Shown: positions 1 through 8,103 of the stretch, in pieces
Layout: every line of letters begins with the position of its first letter
How positions within the stretch are numbered: the stretch's first letter is position 1
Source: Elusimicrobiota bacterium
Lineage (GTDB): Bacteria; CAYTYR01; UBA6262
Assembly: GCA_003153935.1 (NCBI GenBank)
Contig: PMCA01000015.1
Span: forward strand, 1-15,038
Direction: 5' to 3'
DNA: 15,038 nt
Notes under the pieces: model-generated
Databases searched by the model: none
Told to the model about the DNA's origin: nothing
What the model saw: only the letters and a program-made list of their open reading frames with translations
Made by a program: the position numbers and the translations under genes

Positions 1-258
1 AAACCGCACCAGAAAGACACCGACACCCTGCCCGAGTACAAGGTGCTGGACCCGATCCTGAAGGAATACATCGAGGAAGACAAGAGCATGAACAAGATAG
101 TCAAGAAGGGGTTCAGCCAGGAGTTAGTGGATAGGGTGGTCAAGATGGTGGACAATAGCGAGTATAAGCGGAGACAGTCAGCGCCGGGAGTACGGATCAC
201 GCCGAAGTCCTTCGGTAAAGACAGAAGAATGCCGATAACGAATAAGTATAAAGGATAA
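1..258 (+). CDS. nadE: NAD+ synthetase, C-terminal end (partial)
   Basis: The reading frame is open from base 1, so only the last 85 residues are present; the GTG at 43 is internal. The tail reads [20 protein letters not shown], then a GF..ELVDRVV.MVD..EYKRRQ block and a final FGKDRRMPI segment. This pattern is typical of the end of the ATP-pyrophosphatase (synthetase) domain of glutamine-dependent NAD+ synthetase, which amidates nicotinic acid adenine dinucleotide to NAD+ in the cytoplasm. The P-loop (SGGxDS) and any glutaminase domain lie upstream of the window, so whether the enzyme is the glutamine- or the ammonia-dependent type cannot be seen directly; the C-terminal form resembles the large glutamine-dependent type. 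No terminator hairpin separates it from the next gene. Confidence 0.85.
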   Translation, partial: KPHQKDTDTLPEYKVLDPILKEYIEEDKSMNKIVKKGFSQELVDRVVKMVDNSEYKRRQSAPGVRITPKSFGKDRRMPITNKYKG

Positions 259-261
259 TTA

Positions 262-290
262 GTTGATAGTTGATTGTTGATAGTTGATAG
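262..290 (+). repeat. Four tandem 7-bp repeats
   Basis: Just after the nadE stop codon the unit GTTGATA occurs at 262-268, 276-282 and 283-289, with a GTTGATT variant at 269-275. The tract is AT-rich and lies 48 bases upstream of the sigma-factor start. It could be a slippage-prone spacer or a regulator-binding array; nothing else indicates a function. Confidence 0.9.
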
Positions 291-337
291 AAAAACAAAA
301 GGGAAAGCAAAGACACAAAGTAAGAGAGGGTATATAT

Positions 338-856
338 ATGATGAAATTTGAAGATTTGATCAAGAAACTTTCACCAACCATAAAGAGAATAACCTATAAA
401 TTGAACGGCAGATACCGGGTGCTGGACCATGAGGACCTGTACCAGGAAGCGCTGCTGCACCTGTGGCAGGATTTCTGCGATGGGAAGCTGAACGAGAAGA
501 CGGACAGCTATATACTGCAGGGCTGCTACTTCTACCTGAAGAACTATCTGCGTAATGTGGAGGATAACAACTTCTTTGCCAGCCTGGATGAGGTGATTGG
601 CGAGGATGATACCACCTTGGGTGAAATGATAGAAGATAACAAGCCGAATGAACTGGAAACCCTGGAAACGAAGCTGGAGGCGCAGGCGGTTTTGGATTGC
701 TGCCTGAATGAACGGGAAACGACCGTTCTGAAGCTGTATGCCGACGGGTTTACCGCCCGTGAAGTGGGAGATATAGTCGGCGTGTCGCACGTAACTGTGG
801 TTAAGACCATTGAGAGGATCAGGGAAAAAGCGAAGAAACTGATCCAGCATATTTAG
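338..856 (+). CDS. Small sigma-70 family RNA polymerase sigma factor
   Basis: A 172-residue protein is read from ATG 338, preceded by AGAGGG at 325-330 with 7-nt spacing; the TTG at 284 is open in the same frame but lacks a ribosome site. Residues 29-46 (LDHEDLYQEALLHLWQDF) match sigma region 2 core-binding helices, and residues 57-72 (SYILQGCYFYLKNYLR) continue region 2. An acidic linker spans about 84-112. Residues 122-165 form region 4, with the helix-turn-helix LNERE..VL.LYADGFTAREVGDIVGVS at 123-150 and its recognition helix after that. This two-domain layout is that of small alternative sigma factors or sigma-like regulators. No anti-sigma gene is adjacent, so the regulon is unknown. 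It seems to be a single-gene unit closed by the terminator at 871-916. Confidence 0.8.
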   Translation: MMKFEDLIKKLSPTIKRITYKLNGRYRVLDHEDLYQEALLHLWQDFCDGKLNEKTDSYILQGCYFYLKNYLRNVEDNNFFASLDEVIGEDDTTLGEMIEDNKPNELETLETKLEAQAVLDCCLNERETTVLKLYADGFTAREVGDIVGVSHVTVVKTIERIREKAKKLIQHI

Positions 857-870
857 AATCTAGATAGTAT

Positions 871-916
871 AAGGGACATTTGTTAAGTAATAAATAACAA
901 TTGTCCCTTTTGTTTT
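871..916 (+). terminator. Intrinsic terminator after the sigma-factor gene
   Basis: AAGGGACA (871-878) pairs with TGTCCCTT (902-909). After one T/T mismatch, TTGTTA (880-885) pairs with TAACAA (895-900), leaving a 9-nt loop. A T-rich tail follows at 908-916. This gives a stem of about 15 positions, 15 bases past the sigma-factor stop codon. Confidence 0.9.
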
Positions 917-940
917 GTAGGCTGTTGTTTCAGATTTCAC

Positions 941-969
941 TTGACAAGAAAACGAATTAGGTGTATTTT
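941..969 (+). promoter_or_regulatory. Sigma-70-like promoter of the riboswitch-kdp operon
   Basis: A perfect -35 box TTGACA (941-946) is followed after 17 nt by TATTTT (964-969), which matches the -10 consensus at four of six positions. Transcription would start near 975-977, just upstream of the riboswitch aptamer. It lies after the preceding terminator and is the only good promoter seen in this gap. Confidence 0.65.
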
Positions 970-984
970 CAGCCGAAATAGCCG

Positions 985-1140
985 AGTTCCTTCCTAGCCT
1001 GGCAGTGTGGTAATAGGGCAGGAGGGAAACGGGGGAACCAAACGGATCGCAAGATCTTGGGGCTAAAATCGATTTGCTTCGATTAAGGTACTTCTGCCTG
1101 AGCCCGACAGCTAACCTCGTAGGCCTGATGAAGAGAATGT
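985..1140 (+). ncRNA. c-di-AMP riboswitch (ydaO/yuaA type)
   Basis: The leader contains the hallmark blocks of the ydaO/yuaA aptamer in order. These are GGGGGAACC at 1031-1039, a GATC-GCAA-GATC hairpin at 1045-1056, TTGGGGCTAAAATC at 1057-1070, an AATCGA/TCGATT hairpin at 1067-1084, and the highly conserved 3' block CAGCTAACCTCGTAGGC at 1108-1124. A terminator follows at 1141-1171. In known members, c-di-AMP binding promotes termination and lowers expression of potassium-uptake or cell-wall genes. Here the next genes are EIIA-Ntr and kdpABCD, which fits the role of c-di-AMP in shutting off K+ uptake. AGAATG (1134-1139) can pair with CATTCT (1151-1156), which overlaps the terminator and is a candidate antiterminator. 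The outer boundaries are approximate. Confidence 0.88.
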
Positions 1141-1171
1141 AACCAGAGACCATTCTTTGGTTATTTTTTTT
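1141..1171 (+). terminator. Expression-platform terminator of the c-di-AMP riboswitch
   Basis: AACCAGAGA (1141-1149) pairs fully with TCTTTGGTT (1154-1162), with one G-U pair, across a 4-nt loop. Eight T residues follow at 1164-1171. It ends 27 bases before the EIIA start codon and after the only visible promoter, so it must be conditional. Confidence 0.9.
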
Positions 1172-1198
1172 GCCCATAGGAAAAAAGAGGAGGAAGTA

Positions 1199-1660
1199 AT
1201 GAAGTTAATGGACAATATCGTCAAAGAGGCGATAATAATAGATTTGGCGAGCAAGGATAAGATAGGAGTGATCTCTGAGCTGACAGAAGCCTTAGTTAAG
1301 GCTAAAAAGGTCTCCAGCCGGGAGAAGATCATTAGGATACTGCTGGACCGGGAGGAGCTCGGTTCCACCGGGATCGGTTCGGGAGTGGCTATCCCGCATG
1401 GCAAGACTGATGAAATAGACAAAGTGATCATCGCTTTTGGCTCTTCCAAGGCGGGAATAGAGTTTGCCAGCTTAGATGGCGCGCCGGTCCACCTGGTGTT
1501 CCTGCTACTAGCTCCGGCGGACTCTGCGGGTGAGCATTTGCAGGCGTTGGCAAAGATATCGCGCATGGTAAAGGATAAACGTTGCCGGCCGCTGCTGAGA
1601 GAGGCAAGTTGTGTGGAGGAGATAGTTAAGATTATAACGGAAGAAGATAAAAAACAATAA
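1199..1660 (+). CDS. PTS EIIA-Ntr-like (PtsN family) regulatory protein
   Basis: The 153-residue protein starts at ATG 1199, chosen because AGGAGG (1188-1193) sits 5 nt upstream; the frame is open back to 1157, but inside the terminator. It is a single PTS EIIA type-2 domain. The phospho-accepting histidine is H67 in GSGVAIPHGK, and a second conserved histidine lies in GEHLQALAKIS (H113). No EIIB, EIIC or sugar-transport gene is adjacent, so a regulatory EIIA-Ntr role is more likely than sugar transport. In enterobacteria, unphosphorylated EIIA-Ntr (PtsN) binds TrkA and the KdpD kinase and adjusts K+ transport. As the first gene of this kdp operon, 44 bases before kdpA, it may do a related job here. 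It is downstream of the c-di-AMP riboswitch and so shares its control. The K+ role is inferred from context. Confidence 0.85.
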   Translation: MKLMDNIVKEAIIIDLASKDKIGVISELTEALVKAKKVSSREKIIRILLDREELGSTGIGSGVAIPHGKTDEIDKVIIAFGSSKAGIEFASLDGAPVHLVFLLLAPADSAGEHLQALAKISRMVKDKRCRPLLREASCVEEIVKIITEEDKKQ

Positions 1661-1664
1661 AAAG

Positions 1665-1673
1665 TGGTATAAT
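1665..1673 (+). promoter_or_regulatory. Possible extended -10 promoter before kdpA
   Basis: TGGTATAAT at 1665-1673 is a perfect extended -10 (TGn plus TATAAT) lying 31 bases before kdpA. No convincing -35 box is present about 17 nt upstream, though extended -10 promoters often do without one. It could give riboswitch-independent basal kdpABCD expression, or it may be chance in an AT-rich gap. Confidence 0.35.
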
Positions 1674-1704
1674 GTAGTATCGGAAAGAATGGAGGAAGTA
1701 AAAT

Positions 1705-3384
1705 ATGCCGTGGTATTTGCAGTTTATTTTGTTTCTGGTGATCCTGACCGGGTTAGCGGTGCCGTTAGGTGAGTATATGGCCAGGATATTCGACAGCAAG
1801 AAGATCAGGCGTCTGGAGGCGCCGGCTTATCGCCTTTTTGGCATAGACCCCACTAAGGAAATGACCTGGAAGACTTACGCGTTGAATTTGGTGCTAATTA
1901 ATGTTATAGGTCTTGTCTTTGTTTTTGCTTTGCAGCGGTTTCAGCAATTCCTGCCATTAAACCCGCAGAAAATGGGCCCGGTGCGCTGGGATACGGCTCT
2001 TAACACGGCGGTGTCCTTTGTCACGAATACCAATTGGCAAGCCTACGGCGGGGAATCTACCATGAGTTATCTCACCCAGATGCTGGGGCTGGCGGTGCAG
2101 AATTTCCTGTCCGCGGCGGTGGGTATAGCAGCGGCGATTGCTTTTATCAGGGCTTTCGCAAGGCAAAGCGTGACCGAGATCGGTAATTTTTGGGTGGACC
2201 TTACCCGTACTATTATATATATCCTTCTGCCATTGTGTATTATATTTTCCCTATTCCTGGTGTCCCAGGGCGTGATCCAGAATTTCCATCCCTATGTACA
2301 TGCTACCACTGTGCAGGGACAGGAGCAGGTCATTGCTATGGGGCCGATAGCTTCACAAGAGGCTATCAAGGAACTCGGCACTAATGGCGGCGGTTTCCTT
2401 AATGCCAATTCTGCCCATCCTTATGAAAATCCAACGCCCGTAACCGATTATCTGGAAATAATCGGCTTGCTGGTAATCTCGGTAGCACTGCCATTCACTT
2501 TCGGTATAATGATGAAGAACCGGAAGCAGGGCTGGGTGATATTCTTCGCCATGTTATTATTATATCTGATCGGCTTCAGCGTGGTAGCCTGGTCGGAATT
2601 ACATGGCAATCCCTTATTAGCGAAATTAGGGGTGGAGCAGGGACTGAATATGGAAGGCAAGGAAGTGCGGTTCGGCCAGCTCGCTTCCATAGTTTTCGCG
2701 CAATCTACTACGGTGACTTCCTGCGGAGCGGTTAACTGCATGCACGATAGTCTTATGCCGCTGAGCGGGATGATCCTGATATTCAACATGGCCATTGGTG
2801 AAGTAATATTTGGCGGCACGGGGACGGGGTTGATCAGCATGATTGTTTACGCGATCATTACCATGTTCCTGGTGGGGCTGATGATCGGCCGAACGCCGGA
2901 AATATTCGGCAAGAAGCTGGAGCCATTCGAGATGATCATGGCGATGATAGTTATCCTATCTTCATCGGTGGTTCAGTTGGTACTGAGCGCGGTGGCGGTT
3001 TCGCATGGCTTTGGCTTGTCCAGCCTGAACAATGCCGGCCCGCACGGACTATCGGAAATATTATACGCTTTCGTCTCCGCGGCGGGCAATAACGGCTCGG
3101 CCTTTGCTGGGCTGAATGCCAATACGGTTTTCTATAATCTCGGCACGGCCTTCGCCATGCTGGTGGGGCGATTCACGGTCATTATCCCCGCGTTAGCGAT
3201 AGCTGGGACTCTGGTGACCAAGAAAATGGTGCCCAAAAGCGTGCAGTTCCCGACTGACGGGAGTCTATTTGTCGTGATGCTGGTCAGCATGGTTATCATT
3301 GTGGGCGCCCTGACGTTTTTTCCCGTGCTGGCTTTGGGACCATTACTTGAGCATTTGTTTATATATGCCGGAAAGGTATTCTAA
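1705..3384 (+). CDS. kdpA: Potassium-transporting ATPase subunit A
   Basis: The 559-residue protein is full length for KdpA (about 557-563), with a GGAGG site at 1691-1695 before ATG 1705. KdpA is the K+-channel-like, membrane-embedded subunit of the high-affinity KdpABC pump. All four pore loops of its selectivity filter are visible: [38 protein letters not shown] and [12 protein letters not shown]. They lie between about ten hydrophobic segments. The stop codon overlaps the kdpB start (TAATG), so translation is coupled. The small subunit kdpF, often found before kdpA, is absent: only 44 bases separate EIIA from kdpA. Expression should follow c-di-AMP through the upstream riboswitch unless the extended -10 at 1665 is active. 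Confidence 0.97.
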   Translation: MPWYLQFILFLVILTGLAVPLGEYMARIFDSKKIRRLEAPAYRLFGIDPTKEMTWKTYALNLVLINVIGLVFVFALQRFQQFLPLNPQKMGPVRWDTALNTAVSFVTNTNWQAYGGESTMSYLTQMLGLAVQNFLSAAVGIAAAIAFIRAFARQSVTEIGNFWVDLTRTIIYILLPLCIIFSLFLVSQGVIQNFHPYVHATTVQGQEQVIAMGPIASQEAIKELGTNGGGFLNANSAHPYENPTPVTDYLEIIGLLVISVALPFTFGIMMKNRKQGWVIFFAMLLLYLIGFSVVAWSELHGNPLLAKLGVEQGLNMEGKEVRFGQLASIVFAQSTTVTSCGAVNCMHDSLMPLSGMILIFNMAIGEVIFGGTGTGLISMIVYAIITMFLVGLMIGRTPEIFGKKLEPFEMIMAMIVILSSSVVQLVLSAVAVSHGFGLSSLNNAGPHGLSEILYAFVSAAGNNGSAFAGLNANTVFYNLGTAFAMLVGRFTVIIPALAIAGTLVTKKMVPKSVQFPTDGSLFVVMLVSMVIIVGALTFFPVLALGPLLEHLFIYAGKVF

Positions 3385-5420
3385 TGGAAAAGAAGACTAA
3401 AGGTATATTAAAGCCGGAAACTATCAGGCAAGCGGTAAAGGGTTCATTCACAAGATTAAACCCGGTAACCATGGCAGCTAATCCGGTGATGTTAATAGTA
3501 GAGATAGGTTCGCTGGTTGTTACCCTGGTCGCTGTCCGCGATATCATGCTTGGCAGAAGTTTCGGTTTTGACCTGCAGATAAGTATCTGGCTGTGGTTCA
3601 CGGTCTTGTTTGCCAATTTTGCCGAGGCGCTGGCTGAAGGCAAGGGCAAAGCGCAGGCAGAAACCTTGAAGAAGACCCGCAGTGAAGCCTTTGCCAATAA
3701 GGTGACTGATGAAGATAAAATAGAAAATGTGCCAGCCCTCACCTTGCGCAAGGGCGATATAGTAATTGTCAAAGATAACGAGCTAATCCCCTGCGATGGC
3801 GAGATCATCGACGGCGTATCGCTGGTAGACGAATCGGCGATCACCGGGGAATCAGCGCCGGTGGTGCGGGAATCCGGCGGCGAGAAAGCCGGAGTAACCG
3901 GCGGCACTAAGGTATTATCTGGTACGATCAAGATAAAGGTCACCACCAATCCGGGTGAGACATTTATCGACCAGATGATCAAAATGGTGGAGAGCGCCAA
4001 GAGGCAGAAAACCCCTAATGAACAGGCGCTGGAAATATTGCTGATAGCGATGACTGTCCTGTTCCTGGTGGTGGTCATTACTTTGAGATTTTTTGGCGTA
4101 TATATGAGCGTGGCCATATCCATTCCTATCCTGATATCTCTGCTGGTGTGCCTAATGCCGACGACTATCGGCGGATTGCTGCCGGCTATTGGCATCGCGG
4201 GGATGGACAGGCTGCTGGCTCATAATGTCATTGCCATGAGCGGCAAGGCAGTAGAGGCTGCAGGCGACGTTAACGTGGTTCTGTTGGATAAAACGGGAAC
4301 CATCACCTTGGGTAACCGAGTGGCGACGGAGTTCCTGCCGGCAGAGGGAGTGACGGAACTGGAGCTGGCGCATGCGGCGCTGATCTCCTCCCTGGCTGAC
4401 GAAACGCCTGAGGGTCGGAGCGTAGTTATACTGGCCAAGGAGAAATTGAACCTGAAGGGCAGTGATATTAAGATACCAGAAGGAGCCAAATATATAGGCT
4501 TTAGCGCGGAAACCAGGATGAGCGGAATTGACGTGGGCGCCAAGCAGATCCGCAAAGGCGCGATGGAAGCCATAGAAGAATATGCCAAACCCTTCTGCAG
4601 TAAATTACCAGAAAAGGTACAGCAGGATGCCGATGATATTGCCGGGGAGGGCGGTACGCCGCTGGTAGTGTGCGAGAGCGGCCGGGTACTCGGCGTCATC
4701 AGGTTAAAAGATGTCCTAAAGCATGGCATCAAGGAAAGACTTCAGCAGCTGCAAATGATGGGTATTGAATCCATCATGATAACGGGCGATAATCCCCTGA
4801 CGGCCGTGGTTATCGCCGCGGAGGCCGGGGTCAGCGATTTTATCGCTCCGGCGAAACCGGAGACCAAGTTGAAGGCTATCCGCGAATTGCAAAGCCGCGG
4901 AAATATGGTGGCTATGATCGGTGACGGAACTAATGACGCACCGGCTTTGGCGCAGGCGGACGTGGCGGTAGCGATGAACGCGGGCACCCAGGCCGCGAGA
5001 GAAGCGGCTAATATGATCGACCTGGATTCATCGCCGACCAAGCTATTGGATATCGTAGAGATAGGCAAGCAGATATTGATCACGCGCGGTTCGATCACGA
5101 CTTTCAGCGTGACCAATGACGTCTCCAAGTATTTTGCCATTATCCCGGCGATATTCGCGGCGAGTTACCCGATGTTGGGGATATTGAATATCATGCACCT
5201 GAGCACGCCGCAGAGCGCTGTCCTGTCCGCGGTGATATTTAACGCTATCATCATCCCAATGTTGATACCGCTGTCCCTGCGAGGGGTTAAATATAAAATG
5301 ACGACGGCCCAGGCGCTGTTGACGCGGAATTTCCTGATTTATGGCATCGGCGGGCTTCTACTGCCGTTCATTTGTATAAAGCTGATCGATATTCTATTAG
5401 TAGCTACAAGGTTGGTGTAA
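3384..5420 (+). CDS. kdpB: Potassium-transporting ATPase ATP-binding subunit B
   Basis: The 678-residue P-type ATPase subunit energises K+ uptake in KdpABC. Its start overlaps the kdpA stop by one base. The actuator loop TGES ends at S157, which corresponds to the serine that is inhibitory when phosphorylated in E. coli KdpB. The catalytic aspartate is D302 in the DKTGT motif. KGAMEA in the nucleotide-binding domain and the hinge [12 protein letters not shown] are intact. Transmembrane segments flank these domains at about residues 30-80, 210-265 and 575-675. All catalytic residues that can be checked are present and the length is normal (about 680), so the pump should be active. KdpC follows after two bases. 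Confidence 0.97.
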   Translation: MEKKTKGILKPETIRQAVKGSFTRLNPVTMAANPVMLIVEIGSLVVTLVAVRDIMLGRSFGFDLQISIWLWFTVLFANFAEALAEGKGKAQAETLKKTRSEAFANKVTDEDKIENVPALTLRKGDIVIVKDNELIPCDGEIIDGVSLVDESAITGESAPVVRESGGEKAGVTGGTKVLSGTIKIKVTTNPGETFIDQMIKMVESAKRQKTPNEQALEILLIAMTVLFLVVVITLRFFGVYMSVAISIPILISLLVCLMPTTIGGLLPAIGIAGMDRLLAHNVIAMSGKAVEAAGDVNVVLLDKTGTITLGNRVATEFLPAEGVTELELAHAALISSLADETPEGRSVVILAKEKLNLKGSDIKIPEGAKYIGFSAETRMSGIDVGAKQIRKGAMEAIEEYAKPFCSKLPEKVQQDADDIAGEGGTPLVVCESGRVLGVIRLKDVLKHGIKERLQQLQMMGIESIMITGDNPLTAVVIAAEAGVSDFIAPAKPETKLKAIRELQSRGNMVAMIGDGTNDAPALAQADVAVAMNAGTQAAREAANMIDLDSSPTKLLDIVEIGKQILITRGSITTFSVTNDVSKYFAIIPAIFAASYPMLGILNIMHLSTPQSAVLSAVIFNAIIIPMLIPLSLRGVKYKMTTAQALLTRNFLIYGIGGLLLPFICIKLIDILLVATRLV

Positions 5421-5422
5421 AT

Positions 5423-5992
5423 ATGATCAAATCAATTAAACAATCGTTAATAGTTTTCGCATTTTTTACCCTGCTACTGGGTATCGTTTATCCCTTATTC
5501 ATTACTGGGATCGCGCAGGTTACTATGCCCTATAAAGCGAACGGCAGTCTTATAGTTAAGGACGGGAAAACCGTGGGCTCGGCTCTGCTCGGACAGAATT
5601 TCGATAAGCCTGAATACTTCCATAGCCGGTTATCCGCGGTCAACTATGACGGCACTAATTCCGGCGCCAGCAACCTGGGGCCATCCAGCGCGAAATTAAT
5701 GCAGCAGGTCGGGGATAGTATTAAACAAATAAGGAAAGAGGACAATTTCCCGGTTGGCGATATGCCTCCGGATATGGTATCATCTTCCGCAAGCGGGCTT
5801 GATCCGCATATTTCCAGGGCCAATGCCCTGATCCAGTTAAAAAGAGTGGCCAAAGTGAGAAATATTCCGGAAACGGAAGTGGGGAAGCTGATCGAGGATA
5901 ATACCGACAAAGACTTCATCGGCATTTGGGGACATCGCGGGGTTAATGTCCTGAAACTTAATCTGGCGTTAGATAGTTATAAAAAGAGCTAA
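5423..5992 (+). CDS. kdpC: Potassium-transporting ATPase subunit C
   Basis: The 189-residue protein is the usual KdpC size. The start is ATG 5423, two bases after the kdpB stop; the frame is open upstream to 5372, but that part overlaps kdpB and would place 17 polar residues ahead of the membrane anchor. One N-terminal transmembrane helix (about residues 8-33, SLIVFAFFTLLLGIVYPLFI) anchors the protein, and the remainder is soluble. Family motifs visible are GSALLGQNF, EYFHSRLSA, SASGLDPHIS and the C-terminal VNVLKLNLAL. KdpC stabilises the KdpA-KdpB complex and influences ATP binding. The ribosome site is weak, consistent with translational coupling to kdpB. Confidence 0.95.
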   Translation: MIKSIKQSLIVFAFFTLLLGIVYPLFITGIAQVTMPYKANGSLIVKDGKTVGSALLGQNFDKPEYFHSRLSAVNYDGTNSGASNLGPSSAKLMQQVGDSIKQIRKEDNFPVGDMPPDMVSSSASGLDPHISRANALIQLKRVAKVRNIPETEVGKLIEDNTDKDFIGIWGHRGVNVLKLNLALDSYKKS

Positions 5993-6005
5993 AAAGGGAT
6001 AAATA

Positions 6006-7973
6006 ATGGAAGAGAAAAGACCTGACCCGAATGAACTGCTGGCCCAGATAAAACAGGAAGAGGACGAAATCGCCATTCTGAAGAAGAAAGGCGACCGGGG
6101 CAAGCTTAAGATATTCCTGGGATATTGCGCGGGCGTAGGCAAGACCTACCGCATGTTGCAGGATGCCGCGGCCAATAAAAATAGCGGGGTGGATGTAGTT
6201 GTCGCCCTGGTGGAAACGCATAAGCGGTCGGAAACAGAGGCTATGGTTTCGGGCTTGGAGATAATCCCCAGGAAAACCATTGAGTATTCGGGCCTGGCCC
6301 TGGAAGAAATGGACACCGACGCGGTATTGAAAAGAAAACCGGTCCTGGCGCTGGTGGACGAACTGGCGCACAGCAATGTACCGGGCTCCAGGCACCTCAA
6401 GCGCTATCAGGACGTAGAGGAACTGCTGAACGCCGGTATAGATGTTTTCACTACTTTAAATATTCAGCATCTGGAAAGCATGGTGGATATTGTCCAGCAG
6501 ATAACCGGCGTAAAAGTCGCGGAAACCGTGCCTGATCGGGTGATGGCCCTGGCGGATGAGGTGGAACTGGTTGACCTGACGCAGGAAAAGCTATTGGAGC
6601 GGCTGCGGGAAGGCAAAGTTTATATCCCGAAAAAGGCCGAGCAGGCCATGCACCGGTTCTTTAAGATAGGCAATTTACTCGCCTTACGCGAACTCTCCCT
6701 GCATTACACCGCCCGGCAGGTGGACGAAGACGTGCGCGAACACATGCAGAAGCACGCCATTCCCGGTCCCTGGCCGGTCGGCTCCAGGGTATTGGTCAGC
6801 ATAAGTTCCAGCCCCTCTTCGGAAAGGTTATTGCGCTTTACTCACCGGATGGCGCAGGAACTGGACGCGGAATGGTTCGCAGCTTATGTGTCCTCACCCC
6901 AGCAGGTGGACCTGGGTGAGAAAGCCCGGCTCCAGCTTGATAAAAACATACGCCTGGCGGAAGAGCTGGGAGCACGGGTTGTCCAACTTAAAGGGGTGGC
7001 AGTAGCCGATGAGATCCTGAATTTCGCCCGGTCCAAGAATGTAACCCTGATCGTCGCAGGTCCATCGCGCCGGTCTAAGGCGGAGCAAATACTAAAAGGT
7101 TCTATTATTGACGAACTGGTTAGTAAGAGCGGCTCAATCAGCGTTTTGATCACCGGTGACGAAGGACCGGAAAAAGCCTCTGCGGGAAAATTCTTCCAGA
7201 TAAGGAAGCGCGGTTACAAGGCCTACCTCGCAAGCTTACTGGCGATAGCGGCAACCGCCTGGATAGGGTGGCTGCTGCGTGACAGCATTGAACCCGTCAA
7301 TATTGGTATGCTGCTCCTTTTACCGGCCATCGGCAGCGGCGTCCTCTGGGGAGTACGGGTAGGATTGTTTGCTTCCATTCTGGGTGTGTGCGTCTTCGAT
7401 TTCTTTTTTATCCCGCCGTATTTCACTATGCGGGTCTCCGACTTACGGTACCTGCCCAGTTTTATTGTGTTCATTTTCGTCTCGGTGTTTATCAGTTTTC
7501 TGGCTAAATCAGTCAAGCAGGAAGCGGAACGCTCCCGGCACCGCGAGCGATTCGTTTATTCGCTGTATTCTTTTAGCCGTGATATCATAGCCGCGGAAGA
7601 CCTGGCGGCTACCTTAAGCCAGGCGACCAGGCATACGGCCGAAGCTTTTGAGAGTCATGTAGGCATATTTTTGCCGGATAATTCCAAGAAGTTGCATCTA
7701 CGCTCGAGGAACAATGAAGATATTGTCGTCAGTGAAACCGAACTGGCGGTAGCGACCTGGGTTTACAAGAACGGCATACCCGCCGGTCGCGGGACCAATA
7801 CCCTGGCTTCCAGTCCCTGGTACTTTTTGCCACTGAAAATACAGGAAAAAACCATAGGAGCCATTGGTTTAAGGTCTAAGGACCCCGCTAAGTTTTTAAC
7901 TCAGGAGCAGGATCAGTTGTTCAAGTCTATGGCCAGTATTATTGCCTTAGCGGTAGTGAACGCCAAGCCGTGA
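6006..7973 (+). CDS. kdpD: KdpD-like sensor without the histidine kinase domain
   Basis: The 655-residue protein compares with about 890 for E. coli KdpD. The N-terminal KdpD domain (about 30-240) carries Walker A GYCAGVGKT (39-47) and the LVDELAHSNVPGSRH block (116-130). A universal-stress-protein-like domain spans about 260-385. A DUF4118-type membrane region lies at about 405-500 with several hydrophobic segments, and a GAF-like domain follows at about 525-653. The protein ends there (AVVNAKP), so the HisKA and HATPase domains are missing. The 149 bases after it encode no kinase fragment in any frame, so this is not a simple frameshift. No kdpE is nearby. Without a kinase it cannot phosphorylate a response regulator; it may act as a ligand-binding regulator. 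Residues 265-272 (SISSSPSS) and FAAY at 291-294 resemble, with imperfect spacing, the c-di-AMP-binding motif described in Staphylococcus aureus KdpD. Confidence 0.9.
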   Translation: MEEKRPDPNELLAQIKQEEDEIAILKKKGDRGKLKIFLGYCAGVGKTYRMLQDAAANKNSGVDVVVALVETHKRSETEAMVSGLEIIPRKTIEYSGLALEEMDTDAVLKRKPVLALVDELAHSNVPGSRHLKRYQDVEELLNAGIDVFTTLNIQHLESMVDIVQQITGVKVAETVPDRVMALADEVELVDLTQEKLLERLREGKVYIPKKAEQAMHRFFKIGNLLALRELSLHYTARQVDEDVREHMQKHAIPGPWPVGSRVLVSISSSPSSERLLRFTHRMAQELDAEWFAAYVSSPQQVDLGEKARLQLDKNIRLAEELGARVVQLKGVAVADEILNFARSKNVTLIVAGPSRRSKAEQILKGSIIDELVSKSGSISVLITGDEGPEKASAGKFFQIRKRGYKAYLASLLAIAATAWIGWLLRDSIEPVNIGMLLLLPAIGSGVLWGVRVGLFASILGVCVFDFFFIPPYFTMRVSDLRYLPSFIVFIFVSVFISFLAKSVKQEAERSRHRERFVYSLYSFSRDIIAAEDLAATLSQATRHTAEAFESHVGIFLPDNSKKLHLRSRNNEDIVVSETELAVATWVYKNGIPAGRGTNTLASSPWYFLPLKIQEKTIGAIGLRSKDPAKFLTQEQDQLFKSMASIIALAVVNAKP

Positions 7974-7984
7974 TCCGCAAAATA

Positions 7985-8016
7985 AGTTACCAAAACACCT
8001 CCTAATTTACTTGTAT
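7985..8016 (+). promoter_or_regulatory. Conserved leader element, copy A (before amtB-1)
   Basis: AGTTACCAA (7985-7993), 15 nt, then ACTTGTAT (8009-8016). The same two blocks, 15 nt apart, occur at 9851-9882 and 12010-12041. A conserved ACAAAGACG follows at 8068-8076, directly in front of the terminator hairpin. It may be a promoter-operator or the 5' part of a structured leader RNA; I cannot assign it to a known family. Confidence 0.6.
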
Positions 8017-8049
8017 GTTTACACAACTGAATAAACATATGAGTAAATT
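8004..8049 (+). other. 18-bp hairpin in leader A
   Basis: Bases 8004-8021 pair with 8032-8049 along all 18 positions, including two adjacent G-U pairs, with a 10-nt loop. The conserved ACTTGTAT block lies inside the 5' arm. Copies B and C have different, shorter hairpins at the matching place, so the hairpin is a variable part of the leader. Confidence 0.7.
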
Positions 8050-8073
8050 GTAGTTTCAAAATGGACAACAAAG

Positions 8074-8103
8074 ACGTTTCTCCAAAAGAGAAACGTTTTT
8101 TTT
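8074..8103 (+). terminator. Terminator between kdpD and amtB-1 (likely attenuator)
   Basis: ACGTTTCTC (8074-8082) pairs perfectly with GAGAAACGT (8088-8096) across a CAAAA loop, and seven more T residues follow (8097-8103). Only 19 bases separate it from amtB-1, which are largely taken up by the ribosome site. Any amtB-1 promoter must therefore lie upstream, and the terminator must be passed for amtB-1 to be expressed. It also ends the kdp transcript. Confidence 0.9.

Noticed and set aside
1060-1177. Reverse-strand ORF over the riboswitch region (860-1177)
   Set aside because: It overlaps the terminator, promoter and aptamer, has no ribosome site and no recognisable protein features.
3359-4195. 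Long reverse-strand ORF of 278 codons opposite kdpB
   Set aside because: It lies entirely over the kdpA end and kdpB coding sequence, has low-complexity Ser/Thr/Ile-rich composition typical of antisense shadows, and no recognisable domain.
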